This document shows, in pieces, positions 8,071 to 17,557 of a stretch of DNA of 51,613 nt. The stretch is taken from NCBI GenBank assembly GCA_021781655.1, contig JAJXWJ010000018.1, forward strand, positions 1 through 51,613. Direction: 5' to 3'. Origin of the DNA: Bacillota bacterium. GTDB lineage: Bacteria; Bacillota; Clostridia; Clostridiales; Clostridiaceae. The notes beneath the pieces were generated by a model. That model worked only from the letters and a program-made list of their open reading frames with translations, made no database searches and was not told where the DNA came from. Each line of letters starts with the position of its first letter. Within the stretch, counting starts at the first letter, position 1. Both the position numbers and the translations under genes were made by a program.

Positions 8071-11000
8071 ATGTACAATAAAGTTGATTTAGGCAAAAGT
8101 TTTGTAGACATGGAGAAGGATACTCTTAAGTTATGGGAAGAAAAAGAAATCATTAAAAAGAGCTTTGCAGAAAATGAGGATGGAAAGTATTTCACGTTTT
8201 ATGATGGACCTCCAACTGCAAATGGTAAACCTCATGTAGGTCATGTTTTAACAAGAGTTATGAAAGATATTATTCCAAGATACAAGGTAATGAAGGGTTA
8301 TAAAGTAATTAGAAAAGCTGGATGGGATACACACGGACTTCCAGTTGAACTTGAAATAGAAAAGAAGCTTGGAATTTCCGGAAAACCTGAAATCGAAAAA
8401 TATGGTGTGGAAGAGTTTGTTAAAGAGTGTAAAAGTAGCGTTTTTACTTATGTTAATATGTGGAAGGATATGTCTGAAAAGCTAGGTTTTTGGGTTGATA
8501 TGGATAATCCTTATGTAACTTATCATGACAGCTATATAGAGTCCGTTTGGTGGGCATTAAAAACTATGTGGGATAAAGAGCTACTATATAAGGGTCATAA
8601 AGTTATTCCATACTGTCCAAGATGTGGAACAGCGTTGTCCTCTCATGAAGTTGCACAAGGTTATAAGGATGTTAAGGAAGCTACTGCTTTTGTAAAGTTT
8701 AAAGTAAAAGGGGCAGAAAATAAATATATACTTGCATGGACTACAACTCCTTGGACATTACCAAGTAATGTTGCATTAGCAGTTAATAAATCTTTTGATT
8801 ACGTAGAAGTTGTAAACAAGGATGAACATTTAATATTAGCAAAAAATTTATTAAACGTTCTTGAAGGCGAATATGAAACAGTAAAAGAATTTAAAGGAGA
8901 ACAGCTTCTTGGAGTAGAATATGAACAGTTATTTAAGTTCGAAGTTCCAGAAGGAAAAGCCTTTTATGTAGTTCACGGTGATTTTGTTACTTTAAGCGAT
9001 GGTACAGGAATCGTTCATATGGCACCAGCTTACGGTGAAGATGATAGTATTGTAGCTAAGAAAAATGGAATACCACTTATTAATTTAGTAGATTTAGAAG
9101 GTAAATTTGTAGATGCAGTAGAGCCTTGGAAGGGATTGTTCGTAAAAAAAGCGGATCCTAAAATTTTAGAATATATGAAAGCAAATGGTACGCTTTATAA
9201 ATCAGAAAAATTTACTCACTCTTATCCACATTGTTGGAGATGCGATACTCCATTACTTTATTATCCAAAAGATAGCTGGTTTGTAAAAATGACATCGTTA
9301 AGAGATAAGCTATTAGAAAATAATAATAAAATAAATTGGTATCCAGACAATATTAGAACAGGAAGATTTGGAAAGTTCCTTGAAAATGTTATTGATTGGA
9401 GCATAAGCAGGGATAGATATTGGGGAACACCGCTTCCTATTTGGGAATGTGAATGTGGTCATAGAGAGTGTATTGGCAGCAAGGAAGAATTAAAGGAAAA
9501 AGGTATAAATGTACCAGAAAATATAGAGCTTCATAAGCCATACATCGATAAGGTTAAGCTTACATGCCCTCATTGCAATAAACCAATGACAAGGGTTAAC
9601 GAAGTTATAGATTGTTGGTTTGATTCAGGTTCTATGCCATTTGCACAGCTTCATTACCCATTTGAAAACAAAGAACTATTTGAAGCTAATTTCCCAGCAC
9701 AATTTATATCTGAAGCGGTAGACCAAACTAGAGGATGGTTTTATAGTCTTCTTGCAATATCTACAGCTATATTTGATACTAATCCATTTGAAAATTGTAT
9801 AGTGCTTGGTCATGTTTTAGATAAGCATGGACTAAAGATGTCTAAACATAAAGGAAATGTAGTAGACCCATTTTCGGTACTTGAAAATCAAGGTGCAGAC
9901 GCTGCAAGATGGCATTTTTACACTGCAAGTGCTCCTTGGCTTCCAACAAGGTTTTCAGAAGAGGATGTGGCTGAAACACAACGTAAATTTTTAAGCACAC
10001 TGTGGAATGTATATTCCTTCTATGTACTTTATGCTGAAATAGATAAATTTGATCCGCTAAAATATAGAGACTTTAAGTCTAATAATATAATGGATAAATG
10101 GATAAATTCTAAGCTTAATACTTTAGTTAAAGAAGTTGAAGAAAATTTAGATAACTATGGAATTACTCAGGCAGCACTTGCCATTGAGAATTTTGTAGAT
10201 GAACTTTCAAACTGGTATGTAAGAAGAAATAGAGCAAGATACTGGACAACAGAACTTACCGAGGATAAGATAGGTGCTTATACCACTTTATATAATACTT
10301 TAGTTACTTTAAGCAAAATAGCAGCACCATTTATTCCTTTTATGGCAGAAGAAATTTATCAGAGTTTAGTTAAATCTTTAGATGAAAATGCTTTAGAAAG
10401 CATCCACCTATGCACATGGCCAAAATATGATGAAAAATTTGTAGATAAAGACCTTGAGAAAGATATGGATCTTGCATATAAAATAGTTAAGCTTGGAAGA
10501 AGTGCAAGAAATGGTGCAAACATAAAGAACAGGCAGCCATTAAGAGAAATGCGTTTAAGCACTAAAGGATTACCAGAATATTATGGTGTTATTATAAAAG
10601 ATGAATTAAATATAAAAGAAATAGTATTTGGTGCAGACCTTTCAAAATACGTTAATTTTGAAATCAAGCCTAATCTACCAGTTTTAGGAAAACAATTTGG
10701 TAAGTTGATACCAGGAATTAGAAAAGAAATTGCTTCAAGAAACCAAATGGAACTTGCAAACACAGTGAATAGCGGAAAAACTGTTACTATTAACGTGAAT
10801 GGAACAGAAATAGATTTAAGCAGTGAAAATCTATTAGTAACGATGCAGGGACTTGAAGGTTTTGCCTTTGCTGCAGAAGGGGAAATCGGTGTACTTTTAG
10901 AAACTACCATAACAGCTGAGCTTCGTGAAGAAGGTTATGTAAGAGAAATTTTAAGCAAGGTTCAAAACATGAGAAAAGAAAGCGGTTTTGAAGTTGCTGA

Positions 11001-11178
11001 TAAAATTACTTTGTTTGTAGCTAACAATGAAGCATTAGAGGCAGTTGTTAAAAAGTTTGAAGACACCATTAAAAAGGAAACCTTAGCAGTTAGCGTTATA
11101 TATGATGAAGAAAAAGTCTATAATAAAGCTAGCATAAATGGTGAAAGTTTAGATTTAGCTGTTGAAAAAATAGACTAA
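8071..11178 (+). CDS. ileS: Isoleucyl-tRNA synthetase
   Basis: This 1035-aa class I synthetase charges tRNA-Ile in the cytoplasm. The HIGH-type signature is HVGH at residues 55-58, following [10 protein letters not shown]. The KMSKS loop is KMSKH at 589-593. An editing (CP1) domain with the [11 protein letters not shown] segment lies near residue 225, and a cysteine-rich motif (CECGH...CPHCNKP) interrupts the CP1/catalytic junction. Length and the C-terminal part fit the long, eukaryote-like IleS2 form common in clostridia, which is usually less sensitive to mupirocin; that sensitivity is family knowledge, not shown here. The ATG has an AAAGGAG ribosome site. The gene is controlled by the upstream T-box and ends in a strong terminator. 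Confidence 0.98.
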   Translation: MYNKVDLGKSFVDMEKDTLKLWEEKEIIKKSFAENEDGKYFTFYDGPPTANGKPHVGHVLTRVMKDIIPRYKVMKGYKVIRKAGWDTHGLPVELEIEKKLGISGKPEIEKYGVEEFVKECKSSVFTYVNMWKDMSEKLGFWVDMDNPYVTYHDSYIESVWWALKTMWDKELLYKGHKVIPYCPRCGTALSSHEVAQGYKDVKEATAFVKFKVKGAENKYILAWTTTPWTLPSNVALAVNKSFDYVEVVNKDEHLILAKNLLNVLEGEYETVKEFKGEQLLGVEYEQLFKFEVPEGKAFYVVHGDFVTLSDGTGIVHMAPAYGEDDSIVAKKNGIPLINLVDLEGKFVDAVEPWKGLFVKKADPKILEYMKANGTLYKSEKFTHSYPHCWRCDTPLLYYPKDSWFVKMTSLRDKLLENNNKINWYPDNIRTGRFGKFLENVIDWSISRDRYWGTPLPIWECECGHRECIGSKEELKEKGINVPENIELHKPYIDKVKLTCPHCNKPMTRVNEVIDCWFDSGSMPFAQLHYPFENKELFEANFPAQFISEAVDQTRGWFYSLLAISTAIFDTNPFENCIVLGHVLDKHGLKMSKHKGNVVDPFSVLENQGADAARWHFYTASAPWLPTRFSEEDVAETQRKFLSTLWNVYSFYVLYAEIDKFDPLKYRDFKSNNIMDKWINSKLNTLVKEVEENLDNYGITQAALAIENFVDELSNWYVRRNRARYWTTELTEDKIGAYTTLYNTLVTLSKIAAPFIPFMAEEIYQSLVKSLDENALESIHLCTWPKYDEKFVDKDLEKDMDLAYKIVKLGRSARNGANIKNRQPLREMRLSTKGLPEYYGVIIKDELNIKEIVFGADLSKYVNFEIKPNLPVLGKQFGKLIPGIRKEIASRNQMELANTVNSGKTVTINVNGTEIDLSSENLLVTMQGLEGFAFAAEGEIGVLLETTITAELREEGYVREILSKVQNMRKESGFEVADKITLFVANNEALEAVVKKFEDTIKKETLAVSVIYDEEKVYNKASINGESLDLAVEKID

Positions 11179-11180
11179 GA

Positions 11181-11235
11181 AATAACGAGGTTGTCGCAAA
11201 AGAATTTATGTGCGACAACCTCGGTTATTTTTTGT
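11181..11235. terminator. Bidirectional terminator between ileS and the HAD gene
   Basis: AATAACGAGGTTGTCGCA pairs with TGCGACAACCTCGGTTATT, with one bulged base, followed by a T-run on the plus strand and preceded by A's that serve the minus strand. It overlaps the last codons of the convergent HAD gene, so it probably terminates both transcripts. Confidence 0.88.
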
Positions 11236-11887
11236 TTTTCATAATTTTAATAATTTCCTCAGGTTTATCAATAATATATTTTGGGCTATAACCCTCAAGT
11301 TCTTCACGATTTCTAAAGCCCCAGGTAACACCAACCGTATCCATTCCAGCATTAATTCCAGTTTTCATGTCTGTATTTGTATCGCCAATATATAAGCAAT
11401 CTGTTTGTAAAACGGACATCTTTTTGGCAATAATTAATGCACCTTCTGGATCAGGTTTGATTTTTATATTAGCTTTTTCACCACATATTATATCAAAAAA
11501 ATCATATCCAAATATCTCATTTACATTGTCAATTGCTCTAGCATGAGGCTTGTTTGATAAAACAGCTATTTTAATGTTTTTTTCTTTTAAATAACTTAGC
11601 ATAGCCTTTATTCCATCATAAGCTTTTACTTCATGCATACTATGAATTTTAAAATAATTAGAATAAGTTACAATGGCATCCTCATAGTTATTTAAGTTTT
11701 TATCGCCACAGTAAATTAAAGCTCTCTCAATTAATTTTTTGTACCCATCGCCAACAAATAATTTGTAATGTTCTTCATCTACAGGACCTAAACCATATTT
11801 TTTTAGGGTTAAGTTTGCAGTATAGGAAATAGCCTTAATAGAATTTATTAAAGTTCCATCTAAATCAAAAATACAACATTTATACAA
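11225..11887 (-). CDS. HAD phosphatase, phosphoglycolate-phosphatase-like
   Basis: This is a 220-aa HAD hydrolase. Motif I is FDLDGTLINS (nucleophile and acid/base aspartates at the N terminus), motif II is VLSNKPH, and motif III/IV is KPDPEG...LYIGDTNTDM. The helical cap (about residues 15-80) is of the C1 type seen in Gph/PpaX. The enzyme probably dephosphorylates a small phosphorylated metabolite such as phosphoglycolate. Translation starts at TTG behind GAGGTGAT. It is the last gene of the minus-strand run that begins with lrgA, 25 bp after the regulator gene, so it may belong to the same transcript. The exact substrate cannot be read from the sequence. Confidence 0.85.
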   Translation of the reverse strand: MYKCCIFDLDGTLINSIKAISYTANLTLKKYGLGPVDEEHYKLFVGDGYKKLIERALIYCGDKNLNNYEDAIVTYSNYFKIHSMHEVKAYDGIKAMLSYLKEKNIKIAVLSNKPHARAIDNVNEIFGYDFFDIICGEKANIKIKPDPEGALIIAKKMSVLQTDCLYIGDTNTDMKTGINAGMDTVGVTWGFRNREELEGYSPKYIIDKPEEIIKIMKNKK

Positions 11888-11912
11888 AATATCACCTCTA
11901 AGTTTTAATAAG

Positions 11913-12584
11913 TTACATATAATTACTAAGCTCTAAATGTTTTCTCACAGCATTTGAAGCTTTAAGACTATCGTGGAATAATAATGCATTATAAATTTCT
12001 TCATGCTGACCCTTTATCATATCTTTATTTAAAGTGTAAACCTCTGATGCCTCAATATATGATTCAATTAAGCTAGAAATAGAAAAATTTATAGTTGTTA
12101 TAAGTGGATTATTAGAAGCTTCTGCAATTTTATAATGAAATTTTTTATCAAGAGAGATGGCTATGGAAGAATCTTTTGCAAGGCTTTGCTCCTTAAGAAT
12201 ATAATTTAACTCTTCTAACTGTACTTTGCTAATATTTTGAGCCGCTAGAGCTGCTGTTTCTGGTTCTAGTATTTTTCTAAGCTGAAGCACGTCGTCGGTT
12301 TTACTACCAAGGAGCATAAAAACTATGGATAGAGGTTCTAATAAAATGTTATCAAAGTCTTTTTTTATGAAATTACCTTCGCCATGTTTTGCTTCAACAA
12401 GGCCTAGAAGCTCTAAAGCTCTAAGAGCTTCTCTTAAAGAAGCTCTACTAACACCAAATTGTTCACATAGATCTCTTTCGGAAGGGAGTTTGTCTCCCAT
12501 CTTTAACTCTCCATCTTTAACGGCTTGCTTTATTTGCTCAATAATTATTTCATAAATTTTAGTTGTTTTTATTTGATCTAACAT
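11913..12584 (-). CDS. FadR/PdhR-type GntR transcriptional regulator
   Basis: This is a 223-aa protein. Residues 5-70 form a GntR winged helix (KLPSERDLCEQFGVSRASLREALRALE...GLVEAKHGEGNFI). The C-terminal part is an all-helical FadR-type (FCD) sensor domain, with the usual E.....AA.N.....L and H..I...L....A...V..HL pattern that supplies metal-binding and effector residues. Relatives such as PdhR and LldR sense pyruvate or lactate. The gene is downstream of lrgAB and separated by three bases from the preceding gene. A TGGT-N3-ACCA palindrome of the type this subfamily binds sits at the lrgA promoter, so it most likely controls its own operon. The effector is an inference from that context. Confidence 0.88.
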   Translation of the reverse strand: MLDQIKTTKIYEIIIEQIKQAVKDGELKMGDKLPSERDLCEQFGVSRASLREALRALELLGLVEAKHGEGNFIKKDFDNILLEPLSIVFMLLGSKTDDVLQLRKILEPETAALAAQNISKVQLEELNYILKEQSLAKDSSIAISLDKKFHYKIAEASNNPLITTINFSISSLIESYIEASEVYTLNKDMIKGQHEEIYNALLFHDSLKASNAVRKHLELSNYM

Positions 12585-12587
12585 TTT

Positions 12588-13133
12588 TTATTTCCCCTCT
12601 GAGGTGCAATTTAAATAATTTAATAAGTCGTTGTAATTTTTTTCAGCAATAGCATCTTTTCCTTTTGAAGCTTCTATTTTTTTGCCATTCTTCTTCATAT
12701 TTTCTTTATAATTTTTAAGAGCTTTAATTATTACTTCTTGAAAAAAAGGAATAGTATTAATTATTCTTTTAATTCCATAGCAATATTCATCATCGCTTAA
12801 GCTAAAGCATTTAAAAAGTCCTGAGGTTAGTCTTCCATCTGAAAACATGAAAATATATCTATCGTTCATTTCGTCGGATAAATCAACTTCTATCTTATGT
12901 TTATATAGTCGAAATACTACGTTATCCCTCGTAACAAATATGGGGAATATGCAAGAAAATATAGAAGGCATATTTTCTTCTTCTATTTCTGAAAAATCAT
13001 TCTCATTTAATTGTTCAATAATTTCTTCTGTAAAAATACTATCTTTTATTTTTTTTGCAAGCTTTTGTTTTAATTTTTGTTCCTTTTCTTCTTCCATTAA
13101 ATTATCTAAGGAAACAAATAGTCCTTTAAACAT
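12588..13133 (-). CDS. Unknown protein in the lrgAB operon
   Basis: This is a 181-aa hydrophilic protein I do not recognise. Residues 12-55 are highly charged and probably helical (EEEKEQKLKQKLAKKIKD). The middle (about 65-110) looks like a small beta-rich domain (FVTRDNVVFRLYKHKIEVDL). The C-terminal third is again lysine-rich and helical. There is no signal peptide, membrane segment or catalytic motif. It lies 12 bp after lrgB and three bp before the regulator gene, with a clear GGGGG ribosome site, so it is part of the operon. It could be a cytoplasmic partner of the transporter or of the regulator; neither is shown. Confidence 0.6.
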   Translation of the reverse strand: MFKGLFVSLDNLMEEEKEQKLKQKLAKKIKDSIFTEEIIEQLNENDFSEIEEENMPSIFSCIFPIFVTRDNVVFRLYKHKIEVDLSDEMNDRYIFMFSDGRLTSGLFKCFSLSDDEYCYGIKRIINTIPFFQEVIIKALKNYKENMKKNGKKIEASKGKDAIAEKNYNDLLNYLNCTSEGK

Positions 13134-13145
13134 GGCAAATACCCC

Positions 13146-13844
13146 CTAAAATTTTAAAAATATTGCCCAAAGTAAAGGTGCAATAAGAACTGTAATTATA
13201 CCAGAAATAGCAATAGTTAAGCTACTCATAGCACCTTCAATTTCCCCTATTTCCATAGCCTTTGCTGTTCCCACGGCATGACAGGAAGCTCCCATTGCAA
13301 TTCCCATGGCTACTTTATCTTCTAGTTTTAATAACTTACTTAAAAATGGGCCTGTAATTGAACCTAAAATTCCTGTAATTACGATAGCAAAAACAGTGAC
13401 AGAAGGAATACCTCCAAGTTGGCTTGAAAGAGCCATACCTATAGGAGTTGTAATTGATTTAGGAATTAATGATTTTGTTAGTACATCTGAAAGACCAAAT
13501 AATTTTGATAATATAATTATACACACAATTCCAGATGTTGCGCCACAAAATATTCCCAATAGTATTGGCAAAGCATTTTTTCTAAAAAGAGCAAACTTTT
13601 TATATAAAGGTAATGCAAGAGCAATAGTAGCTGGAGCTAGAAAGAAAGAAATAACTTGTCCTCCTATATTATAGTCAGTATATTTAATGCTAAATTTAGA
13701 TAAAAACACTATAATTATAATAGTTGCTATAAGTAGCGGATTAAAAATTGAAAGCTTTAGTTTTTGTTTTATAAACGAGCCTATTTCATAAGCAATTAGT
13801 GAAATTAAAACTCCAAACAGGGGAGAAGTGATTATATCGTTCAT
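13146..13844 (-). CDS. lrgB: LrgB/CidB-family membrane protein
   Basis: This is a 232-aa, multi-helix membrane protein with the LrgB hallmarks PLFGVLISL at the start, ITTPIGMALSSQLGGIPS in the middle, and GIAMGASCHAVGTAKAMEIGE near the end. LrgB works with LrgA; the pair was first described as holin/antiholin-like and in Bacillus as a pyruvate transporter (PftAB). I place the start at the ATG at 13844, because its ATGA overlaps the lrgA stop and an AAAGG ribosome site is suitably spaced; an upstream in-frame GTG at 13853 lies too close to that site. The FadR-type regulator in the same operon makes a carboxylate transport role attractive. Confidence 0.93.
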   Translation of the reverse strand: MNDIITSPLFGVLISLIAYEIGSFIKQKLKLSIFNPLLIATIIIIVFLSKFSIKYTDYNIGGQVISFFLAPATIALALPLYKKFALFRKNALPILLGIFCGATSGIVCIIILSKLFGLSDVLTKSLIPKSITTPIGMALSSQLGGIPSVTVFAIVITGILGSITGPFLSKLLKLEDKVAMGIAMGASCHAVGTAKAMEIGEIEGAMSSLTIAISGIITVLIAPLLWAIFLKF

Positions 13845-14191
13845 TTTGAGCACGCCTTTCGTAAAAATTTAACAGTAGATGCAGTTACAATAAAAACAAC
13901 GGAGGTGGAAATAAATATTATTATAAAAAATTGTATAAGCTTTCCACTCAATAAACCTAAAGCAGTCATTAGTCCAACACCGGCAGGAACGAAAAGAAAT
14001 GACATGTGAGAAATTAAAACATCACATACATCTTCAATCATTTCTGTTTTTACTATTCCAAAAGATAAAGCTAAAAAAAGTATAATAAGTCCTAAAACTG
14101 TTCCTGGAATAGGCAAATTTAAAGCCCACTGAAGGATAACGCCTAAAAAATATGCTGCTAAAATAATAGCTAATTGCCTTAAATGTTTCAA
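13841..14191 (-). CDS. lrgA: LrgA/CidA-family membrane protein
   Basis: This is a 116-aa protein with four hydrophobic helices and the family pattern LPIPGTVLGLIILFLAL followed by SHMSFLFVPAGVGLM. I choose the TTG start at 14191, reading LKHLRQLAI, because GGAAGGTG lies directly upstream. The longer frame back to an ATG at 14239 would run through the operator, and its extra residues do not look like LrgA. It is the first gene of the minus-strand operon and overlaps lrgB by four bases (ATGA). Together the two proteins form a membrane complex implicated in murein hydrolase control or pyruvate transport. Confidence 0.92.
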   Translation of the reverse strand: MKHLRQLAIILAAYFLGVILQWALNLPIPGTVLGLIILFLALSFGIVKTEMIEDVCDVLISHMSFLFVPAGVGLMTALGLLSGKLIQFFIIIFISTSVVFIVTASTVKFLRKACSK

Positions 14192-14225
14192 AAAAACACC
14201 TTCCTTTTTCAAATGACTGGTATAC

Positions 14226-14274
14226 TGGTCATACCACATAAATTTAATATATCATATTTTTTTTATAATTTCAA
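14226..14274 (-). promoter_or_regulatory. lrgA promoter with a PdhR/LldR-type operator at the start site
   Basis: Reading the minus strand, TTGAAA (14274-14269) and TATATT (14251-14246) are 17 bp apart. Just after the -10, at the expected start of transcription, lies TGGTCATACCA (14236-14226). This is a perfect TGGT-N3-ACCA palindrome, matching the operators of FadR-subfamily GntR regulators such as PdhR and LldR. The regulator encoded at 11913-12584 in this operon is the obvious candidate to bind here and repress. Confidence 0.72.
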
Positions 14275-14304
14275 ATAAATAATTGAAATTTATAGAGAAT
14301 AGAA

Positions 14305-14325
14305 AGAAAGTGCGATGCACTTTCT
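14305..14325 (-). terminator. Hairpin downstream of the EamA gene
   Basis: AGAAAGTGC and GCACTTTCT form a nine-pair stem with a three-base loop, followed on the minus strand by a pyrimidine-rich but interrupted T tract. It lies 42 bp after the stop of the EamA gene and upstream of the lrgA promoter, so it probably insulates the two units. Confidence 0.55.
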
Positions 14326-14366
14326 AATGAATTTCACCTAGTAAATTATCTCGTAATCCTATTTTT

Positions 14367-15227
14367 TTATGCTTTTCTAACAAAATTCACGGCTCCAACT
14401 ATTAATATAGCCCCAATAAGCTGGAAAATTGAAATTGATTCTTTTAAGAACAGAGCTGAAAAAGCCATTGCTGTTGGAATTTCAAGATTACCAATGATAG
14501 ATACCTTAACTGATCCTATATATTGAATAGCCTTATACAGCAAAGTAAGAGGGATTATTTCGCAAAAAATAGCAAGTGCAACTATGTAAATAAATGTGTC
14601 TTGATTTAGATGAGCTTCTAAAAAAACTTTAGGACCACTAAAAATTATTAAACTTATATAGGAAAATAAAGTTGAATAAGCATTAATGCTTAAAGAATCA
14701 ACATCGCTAAGTTTTTTTTCACAATATAAATTCATAAACGCATAAAATATAGCACTTAATATTCCAAAAATGATTCCAAGAAAGGAATAGTTTTTGTTGC
14801 CTGAAAATACATTGAGCGCTAAAAGACAACCAATAAATGCTATTACCATAGCAAAAAGCTTACCTAAGTTTAACTTTTGCTGCTCAAATATTATTGAGTA
14901 AACGAATACCATTATTGGATAAGTAAATAAAAGTATTGTAACCATGGAGACGTCAAGATATTCAAAGGCTTTGTAATAAAATACTGTCATAAAGGTATTG
15001 CCTACTATGCCTAATATACAAAGATGAAATAGCTGCTTTTTACTAACCACAAGCTTTGATTTATCTTTAATAAATATAAAAGTGAAAAGTATGATTATAG
15101 CAATTGTATATTGGAAAATTAAAAGTTCTATAGAATCAAAGCCAGATTTCTCCGCCAATTTAACTAAAACGCCTGCAGTTCCAAAAAAAATGGCAGACTG
15201 TATAGCATAAATATATCCTTTTTTCAA
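14367..15227 (-). CDS. EamA-family (DMT) transporter
   Basis: This is a 286-aa inner-membrane protein with ten hydrophobic segments arranged as two similar halves (about 1-140 and 145-286). The halves carry the EamA patterns GTAGVLVKLAEKSGFDS in the first and GNLEIPTAMAFSALFLKE in the second. The family exports or imports small metabolites such as amino acids or their analogues by drug/metabolite-type transport. The substrate is not predictable. It is a single gene with its own terminator hairpin, on the same strand as the lrg operon. A short spacer separates it from the divergent ABC transporter operon. Confidence 0.88.
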   Translation of the reverse strand: MKKGYIYAIQSAIFFGTAGVLVKLAEKSGFDSIELLIFQYTIAIIILFTFIFIKDKSKLVVSKKQLFHLCILGIVGNTFMTVFYYKAFEYLDVSMVTILLFTYPIMVFVYSIIFEQQKLNLGKLFAMVIAFIGCLLALNVFSGNKNYSFLGIIFGILSAIFYAFMNLYCEKKLSDVDSLSINAYSTLFSYISLIIFSGPKVFLEAHLNQDTFIYIVALAIFCEIIPLTLLYKAIQYIGSVKVSIIGNLEIPTAMAFSALFLKESISIFQLIGAILIVGAVNFVRKA

Positions 15228-15323
15228 AAAATCACGTCCTTAATAATTTGCACATTTATGATATTATATCATATCATTATGCACCCTAAATATATCTTGC
15301 CTCACGAAAAGGCTAATTTGGTA

Positions 15324-15352
15324 TTGACAATAAAGATATAAGGATATAATAT
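15324..15352 (+). promoter_or_regulatory. Candidate promoter of the ABC transporter operon
   Basis: A perfect TTGACA (15324-15329) is followed by GATATAATATTATAG. TATAAT (15345-15350) gives a 15-bp spacer, while TAATAT (15347-15352) gives 17 bp. The region lies 80-110 bp before the ABC ATPase start and there is no other gene between. Confidence 0.55.
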
Positions 15353-15433
15353 TATAGTGTTGTACTAATTAAATAGTACACATTGTAACTAATAAGCTAT
15401 GAAATAAAAATATAGAAAAGGGATGAAAATGCA

Positions 15434-16357
15434 ATGTCAGAGGTAGTTTTAAAAACTGAAAGGCTCAAAAAGGTTATCGGTAAACGCACCATCGTATCAG
15501 ACATTTCACTGGAACTTAAAAAAGGAGAGATATTTGGATTTTTAGGGCCAAATGGTGCAGGTAAGAGCACAACTATTAAAATGATAGTTGGATTATCAAA
15601 AATCACGGAAGGCAATATTTTTGTAAGTGGATGTTCCATAAAAGATGATTTTAAGGGTGCAATGAAAAATATAGGTTGCATAGTGGAAAATCCTGATATG
15701 TATAAATATATGTCAGGACTAGATAACCTTAAAATCTTTGCTAAGATGTACAATAATGTGGATGAAAATAGAATTGTGGAAGTTGTGAAAATTGTAGATT
15801 TAGAAAGGGCTATAAAGGATAAAGTAAAGACTTATTCCCTTGGAATGAAGCAGAGATTAGGAATAGCACAAGCACTGTTACATAGACCAAATCTTTTAAT
15901 TTTGGATGAGCCTACAAATGGACTTGACCCAGCTGGAATAAAAGAAATGAGAGAGCTTTTAAGAAAGCTTACAGAGGATACGGGTATTACAGTATTCGTA
16001 TCAAGTCATATTTTGAGTGAAATGCAACAGTTATGTGATAGGGTTGGAATTATAAACAAAGGAAAATTAATTACTGTTAAATCAGTAGATGAACTGGTTA
16101 ATATGTCACATAAGGATGATAAAATAGCTTTATGTATTGAAACAGATAATAATTTAAAAGCTTCTGAAATTCTTTCAAGTATAGATGTAAATAATAGTAG
16201 TATGGCAGATGGCGTTCATGTTGAAGTTAATAGGGAAGATATTCCGCTAATAGTTAAGACTTTAGTATATGGAGAAATATCTATATATGGTATAAATAAA
16301 AAGGATTCTCAATCCCTTGAAGATGTATTCATGTCGCTTACTGGGGAGGGGAAATAA
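15434..16357 (+). CDS. ABC transporter ATP-binding protein (BcrA/NatA type)
   Basis: This 307-aa ATPase subunit powers the membrane protein encoded next. The Walker A is GPNGAGKST (about residues 40-48), the signature is YSLGMKQRLGIAQ, and the Walker B is LLILDEPTNGLDP. A D-loop and the switch histidine SSHI follow. The C-terminal 85 residues match the accessory region of bacitracin-exporter-like (BcrA) and sodium-exporter-like ATPases. It is followed after one base by the permease gene. Such two-gene transporters usually export antibiotics, lantibiotics or ions; no adjacent two-component regulator points to a specific drug. Confidence 0.93.
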   Translation: MSEVVLKTERLKKVIGKRTIVSDISLELKKGEIFGFLGPNGAGKSTTIKMIVGLSKITEGNIFVSGCSIKDDFKGAMKNIGCIVENPDMYKYMSGLDNLKIFAKMYNNVDENRIVEVVKIVDLERAIKDKVKTYSLGMKQRLGIAQALLHRPNLLILDEPTNGLDPAGIKEMRELLRKLTEDTGITVFVSSHILSEMQQLCDRVGIINKGKLITVKSVDELVNMSHKDDKIALCIETDNNLKASEILSSIDVNNSSMADGVHVEVNREDIPLIVKTLVYGEISIYGINKKDSQSLEDVFMSLTGEGK

Positions 16358-16358
16358 T

Positions 16359-17351
16359 ATGGGAAACTTTTTTTCACTTGTATCAATTGAAAATACAAAG
16401 CTTTGGAAGAGGCTTTCTACAAAAGTGATGTTTTGCTTATTGATATTAATTATAGTTTTGACGGCGGGAGTTATGAAATATTATTATGTAAGTAATAAAG
16501 TAGCAACTACTACTACGGTTTCTGCTAGTTGGAAACAAGATTTACAAAAAAAACTTACAGCTGAGAAATTGCAGCTTAAACAAATTAATAACTCTGGAAG
16601 CAAGGTTGAAAAAGCAGAGAGTGGCTCCTTAGAAAAGTCCATAGCAGAAGATGAATATAGCATAAATAATAACATTAAGCCTAAAAGCGAAAGCAATATA
16701 TGGTCAAGTATAGCTGAGATGGAGAGCAATGTAGGCTACGGTGAGATTATTGCACTATTTTTATTAATATCCTGTTCTGCATTAGTAGCAGGAGAGTTTT
16801 CAGAAGGTACTATGAAAATGATTATTTCAAGACCTTATAAGCGATATGAAATTTTAACGGCAAAGCTAGTAGCTACATTAATATATGGTTTTGAACTTTT
16901 AGTTTCCTCTTTTGTCGTAACCTTTATTGTCGTTGGGGTTCTATTTGGTTTTACAAATATGAGTGCTAAAGAAATGTTTTGGAATGGAAGCAGTATAAGT
17001 TATATGTCGTCATTATTAAAAACATTAATTATTTTTGGACTGGAGTTTCTTAGAATAATATTTTATGTACTTGTAGCGTTTGCATTATCAGCTGCCTTTA
17101 GGTCTCGTTCTTTAGCAACAGGCTTCTCTTTATTTATTTTTTTAGTTGGAGGAGGAATAGTGAGAATACTAGCAATGTACTTTGCTTGGGGTAAATACTT
17201 GCCTTTTGGAAGAGATAATTTTGCATATCTTGTTACAAATGGCTCGCCTATTCAAGGAGTAACGCTATTATCAGCAATGGTATTAACTGCAATATATGCT
17301 CTTGTCTTTGCGTTTATTGGATACTTTGTGTTCCAGAAAAGAGATATATAA
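16359..17351 (+). CDS. ABC-2 type permease
   Basis: This is a 330-aa membrane subunit with about six transmembrane helices. The first is near residues 20-40, and a large lysine/serine-rich extracellular loop (about 45-120) is followed by five further helices. LVAGEFSEGTMKMIISRPYKR is the conserved ABC-2 permease segment before helix 3. I place the start at the ATG at 16359 behind GGGGAGGGG; an earlier in-frame start inside the ATPase gene would add an unlikely 14 residues. The last residues FQKRDI are the usual end of this family. It is cotranscribed with the ATPase and followed by a strong terminator. Confidence 0.9.
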   Translation: MGNFFSLVSIENTKLWKRLSTKVMFCLLILIIVLTAGVMKYYYVSNKVATTTTVSASWKQDLQKKLTAEKLQLKQINNSGSKVEKAESGSLEKSIAEDEYSINNNIKPKSESNIWSSIAEMESNVGYGEIIALFLLISCSALVAGEFSEGTMKMIISRPYKRYEILTAKLVATLIYGFELLVSSFVVTFIVVGVLFGFTNMSAKEMFWNGSSISYMSSLLKTLIIFGLEFLRIIFYVLVAFALSAAFRSRSLATGFSLFIFLVGGGIVRILAMYFAWGKYLPFGRDNFAYLVTNGSPIQGVTLLSAMVLTAIYALVFAFIGYFVFQKRDI

Positions 17352-17400
17352 AACATTAGGCTATCAGACTAACTATTTAGTTTGGTAGCCTAATGTTTTT
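17351..17400 (+). terminator. Terminator of the ABC transporter operon
   Basis: AAACATTAGGCTA and TAGCCTAATGTTT form a 13-pair stem closed by a loop that itself contains an AACTA/TAGTT inner stem, followed by a T-run. It starts at the last base of the permease stop codon. Confidence 0.9.
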
Positions 17401-17421
17401 ACTAGCTACATTAAATAGCCT

Positions 17422-17450
17422 TTGCTTTTTACAAAAAAAAGTAGTATAAA
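17422..17450 (+). promoter_or_regulatory. Candidate promoter of the Ter operon
   Basis: TTGCTT (17422-17427) and TATAAA (17445-17450) are 17 bp apart, about 107 bp before the first gene of the Ter operon. No other match of this quality is seen in the gap from 17401 to 17557, and no SigB- or SigM-like sequence was evident. Confidence 0.45.
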
Positions 17451-17557
17451 ATATTTATATGAGAAAAATTACATAATAAAAAGGAAAATAAGATTTTTTA
17501 AAGAATATATGAAGGTATAATAAGCACGTAATATTAGTCGGAGGTGCTAACATTAAA

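Noticed and set aside
10581-10910. Antisense frames inside ileS (for example 109 codons here)
   Set aside because: Shadow of the real coding strand; no ribosome site, and the ileS motifs are unambiguous.
13841-14239. Longer LrgA starting at the ATG at 14239
   Set aside because: It would translate through the operator, and its extra residues are unlike LrgA; a TTG at 14191 has a well-placed ribosome site.
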